A stretch of DNA of 64,000 nucleotides. Source: Sandaracinaceae bacterium (lineage in GTDB: Bacteria > Myxococcota_A > Polyangia > Polyangiales > Sandaracinaceae). The DNA is taken from positions 62,001 to 126,000 of the forward strand of contig JACKEC010000022.1 in NCBI GenBank assembly GCA_020633195.1, given 5' to 3'. Positions 61,801 through 64,000 of the stretch are shown in pieces. Positions within the stretch are counted from its first letter, which is position 1; each line of letters starts with the position of its first letter. Below the pieces are notes generated by a model. It was not told where the DNA came from. It ran no database searches and saw nothing but the letters and a program-made list of their open reading frames with translations. The translations under genes and the position numbers were made by a program.

Positions 61801-63705
61801 CTATCTGCAACAGGAGACGGGCGGGAGGAACGGCACGCACAGGGGCGTGATCGATCCGTCCGCGTTCACGGTGAAGTCGGTGCCCGGCTCGCTCACCTCG
61901 CGGATCATCCGGACGTCGCCTTCGCCGGCCATCACCGCGCGGGGCCGGAGCTCGCAGAGCGGGAGGCCGCACAGCGCGCGCGTGGCCTCGGTGCAGCACT
62001 CGTCGGGCACCGGCATGTACGTGACCGTGTCGGGCATGCCCGTCATGGCGCGCACCGCTGTCTGACAGGCGGCGATGCCGTGGCCGTCCGCGGTGCTGCT
62101 CGCGTCGGGGGCGTTGCTGCCGTCGGTGTCGACGATCGCCCAGCGCCCGGCGGGGCCCTGGCTGCACTGCATCGCGGTGTCGCCCGGATCGCACGGCCCG
62201 GCGGGGTCGCCGCAGCCGAGCGTCCGATCCTGCTCGAGCTGGTTGAAGGTCGTCGGGTTCCCGTTCGCGTCCAGGCCGTTGGGCCGGTACGGGTCGGGGC
62301 AGCCGAGCTCGTTCGGGATCGACCACGCCTGGCTCGAGAAGGAGCCGCCCTCGATGATCCAGTCGTTGTCGGTCGTGGCCGCCACGAGCGGGTTGAGGAC
62401 CGAGTCCGGCAGCGGCGGGTCCATCATCATGAGCTGCTGCCGGTAGTTGACCGTGCGGCCGCCCGCGATCCCCGTGAGGACGTTGACGTCGTAGTTGCCG
62501 GTCGGCAGCTCCTGACAGTCGACGGGGATGCGCTCGAGGTTCTCCGCGAGGCTCCCCGGAGCGAGGTAGGGGATGAGGCACGAGTCGCTGGCGGGGTTCC
62601 AGTTGACCGCCGCAACCGGGGCCACGCCGATGTCGATGCTCGGCGAGAAGGTCTGCTTCATGCCGGTCTGCGTGGGCCGGACGGTCGCGATGACGACCGC
62701 GTCGGGCACGCCGGCGGAGAGCTCGATGGGGCTGCGCACGCGGCGCAAGATCACGATCGGGTGCTCCCACAGCACGCCCGCGCTCCCGAGGATGGGGTGC
62801 AGGTCCTGGAGGCCGTCGCGATCCGCGTCGACGGGAGGGGTGAACCACGCGAACCGGTCGGGCGACGGGTCGATGGCCATGCCCGCCGCCGCGAGGGTCC
62901 GAGTCCACGACTCGCCCGCGACGTCGGCGAGGACGAGCGTCATGTTGGTCTGCTCGAAGATCTGCCGCTCGCGCACCGCGGCGTCGCTGACCGCGGGGAC
63001 CAAGTCCTGCGAGCGACCCGCGCGCGTGTTGGGCCCGAGCTGGAAGGCCGGCAGCTCGGTGTTGACGAACGCGCCGAGGGTGACCGCGACGCCGTCGAGG
63101 ACCTGCCCGTCGGGGTAGTCCTGCATGCTGCCGAACACGATGTGCGCGAACTGCGGGACGGCTACCGCCGTGTTCTCGAACGCCCCGCCCGCCACGTCGC
63201 CGTGGGTCGCGAGCCGCCGCACCGAAAAGAAGGGGTTCCAGTCGCCGTCGCGATCCATGAAGCCACGGATCTGGTAGTCCGCGATCGCGCCGGCGCCGTC
63301 GGCGAGGGAGATCTCGGGCCAGTCGTACTGCGCCGCGCGCGTCACGACCACGGAGAGGTCCTCGGCGGTCGGCTCGAGCGGGAGGCAGTCCTCGAGGCTG
63401 AAGAACTCCCGCGCCGGGATCACGAGCACGTTGGAGGCGCTGGTCGCGGACCCCGCCGGCGGGGGCGGGTTGTCCGTGTAGAACATGAGCATGACGACGT
63501 TGCCGATCAGCTCGGTCGGCAGCTCGCCCTCGTACACGCAGTTCGGGCGCGGGCCCGCGTAGAGGACGGCGCCGTGGATGAGGCCCGAGGCGGGGACGGC
63601 CGAGCCCTCGCCAGGGACTTCGTCCTCCGGCGGGTCGCAGCCGAGGACGCCCACGGAGAGCGCGAGGAGGAAGACGAGGAGGCTATGCGCGGTGTGTCGA
63701 AGCAT
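61801..63705 (-). CDS. Large surface lipoprotein paired with TonB receptor
   Basis: 634 residues. Lipoprotein signal MLRHTAHSLLVFLLALSVG with lipobox VLGC (Cys 23). The mature part is Asp/Pro-rich with beta character and no known domain. Cys pairs lie near the C-terminus (CGLPLCELRP, PPVSCCR). A GAGGT ribosome site lies before the ATG. It starts seven bases after the receptor gene stop, so it is cotranscribed with it and may be its substrate-binding lipoprotein partner. Substrate unknown. Confidence 0.8.
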   Translation of the reverse strand: MLRHTAHSLLVFLLALSVGVLGCDPPEDEVPGEGSAVPASGLIHGAVLYAGPRPNCVYEGELPTELIGNVVMLMFYTDNPPPPAGSATSASNVLVIPAREFFSLEDCLPLEPTAEDLSVVVTRAAQYDWPEISLADGAGAIADYQIRGFMDRDGDWNPFFSVRRLATHGDVAGGAFENTAVAVPQFAHIVFGSMQDYPDGQVLDGVAVTLGAFVNTELPAFQLGPNTRAGRSQDLVPAVSDAAVRERQIFEQTNMTLVLADVAGESWTRTLAAAGMAIDPSPDRFAWFTPPVDADRDGLQDLHPILGSAGVLWEHPIVILRRVRSPIELSAGVPDAVVIATVRPTQTGMKQTFSPSIDIGVAPVAAVNWNPASDSCLIPYLAPGSLAENLERIPVDCQELPTGNYDVNVLTGIAGGRTVNYRQQLMMMDPPLPDSVLNPLVAATTDNDWIIEGGSFSSQAWSIPNELGCPDPYRPNGLDANGNPTTFNQLEQDRTLGCGDPAGPCDPGDTAMQCSQGPAGRWAIVDTDGSNAPDASSTADGHGIAACQTAVRAMTGMPDTVTYMPVPDECCTEATRALCGLPLCELRPRAVMAGEGDVRMIREVSEPGTDFTVNADGSITPLCVPFLPPVSCCR

Positions 63706-63712
63706 GACGACC

Positions 63713-64000
63713 TCAGTACCGGAAGGTGACGTGGCCCATGAACCGGCGATCGATTCGTTGACCGAAGGGGTGTTCGCGGTGCCCGTCCATCAGGAGGTTC
63801 GTACCGGTGACGGCGAGCTCGACCTGGTCGTCGAGGAGCCGGAAACCGATGCGGGCGTTCATGAGGGCGTACGCGGGGAGGTTGAACGGCACGAAGGCGG
63901 TGCCTCCGCGCTCGGTGTCCAGCACCTGCTCGACCCAGACCTGATCGCTGACGAAGTGGAAGTCGACCGAGAGGTCGAGGCCGAACGGCGACCGGTACTG
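63713..64000 (-). CDS. TonB-dependent receptor, C-terminal fragment at window edge
   Basis: Open from base 64000 to the stop at 63713 (95 residues seen). Alternating amphipathic strands (FGLDLSVDFHFVSDQVWVEQ, YALMNARIGFRL) with the terminal FMGHVTFRY ending in an aromatic residue, the hallmark of an outer-membrane beta barrel. The motif AVTGTNLLMDGHREHPFGQ is common in TonB-dependent receptor C-termini. The plug and N-terminus lie outside the window. It is followed after seven bases by the large lipoprotein gene. Confidence 0.82.
   Translation of the reverse strand, partial: QYRSPFGLDLSVDFHFVSDQVWVEQVLDTERGGTAFVPFNLPAYALMNARIGFRLLDDQVELAVTGTNLLMDGHREHPFGQRIDRRFMGHVTFRY

Overview
This window is GC-rich, coding-dense DNA from what looks like a myxobacterium (Myxococcota, probably Polyangiales/Sandaracinaceae-like). 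That is inferred from codon use, six Hanks-type serine/threonine kinase-like genes in 64 kb, many Cys-rich or Asp/Gly-repeat lipoproteins, zinc-ribbon/TPR proteins and PilZ proteins. I cannot name the species from sequence alone. Most genes are chromosomal housekeeping or lineage-typical signalling and envelope genes. No rRNA, CRISPR array or transposase was seen.

Layout. 1-2.9 kb: a carotenoid-oxygenase gene cut by the window edge and a divergent TetR regulator, separated by three 15-bp palindromic operator-like sites. 2.9-9 kb: two kinases, a PilZ protein, a PAP2-like protein with a lost catalytic His, an MDR oxidoreductase, a zinc-ribbon protein, a Tic20/DUF4870-type membrane protein and a rhodanese. 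9-14.3 kb: amidohydrolase, Cys-rich lipoprotein, HGSNAT-like acyltransferase, an orphan ClpV-type N-domain protein and a SnoaL protein. 14.3-24.9 kb: kinases, TypA/BipA, a PHA-granule-like protein, an acyl-CoA dehydrogenase-like protein, SixA-like phosphatase, CBS protein, a kinase with an exported PPC domain, and SelO. 24.9-31.3 kb: SGNH esterase lipoprotein, 4-alpha-glucanotransferase, orphan histidine kinase, Cys-rich Sel1-repeat protein. 31.3-34.1 kb: zapA-fau-uvrC operon. 34.2-42 kb: a very large zinc-ribbon/TPR protein, a nucleoside-salvage operon (purine nucleoside phosphorylase, cytidine deaminase, amidohydrolase) and a PH-domain membrane protein. 42-52.8 kb: YfaP-like lipoprotein, pseudokinase-TPR protein, rplU-rpmA, HAD nucleotidase, a tightly overlapping trio ending in PilZ, a TIG-PDZ-NuoH-like membrane protein and a histone H1-like tail protein.

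The most interesting region is 52.9-58.3 kb. A tRNA-Ala(GGC) gene is followed by a 5.4-kb island bounded by an exact 23-bp repeat of the tRNA 3' end (52901-52923 and 58314-58336), so it looks like a site-specific integrant. It carries a small HTH/excisionase-like gene, an overlapping AAA+ ATPase and subtilisin-like protease pair of the IetAS antiphage type, and a two-gene small-protein/HEPN-like module whose second gene is frameshifted and cut short just before the right repeat. No integrase is visible, so the island looks like a degraded or trans-mobilised defence cassette.

58.4-64 kb returns to the chromosome: an overlapping three-gene envelope operon, a small TPR-like gene, ribF, a large lipoprotein, and the C-terminus of a TonB-dependent receptor running off the right edge.
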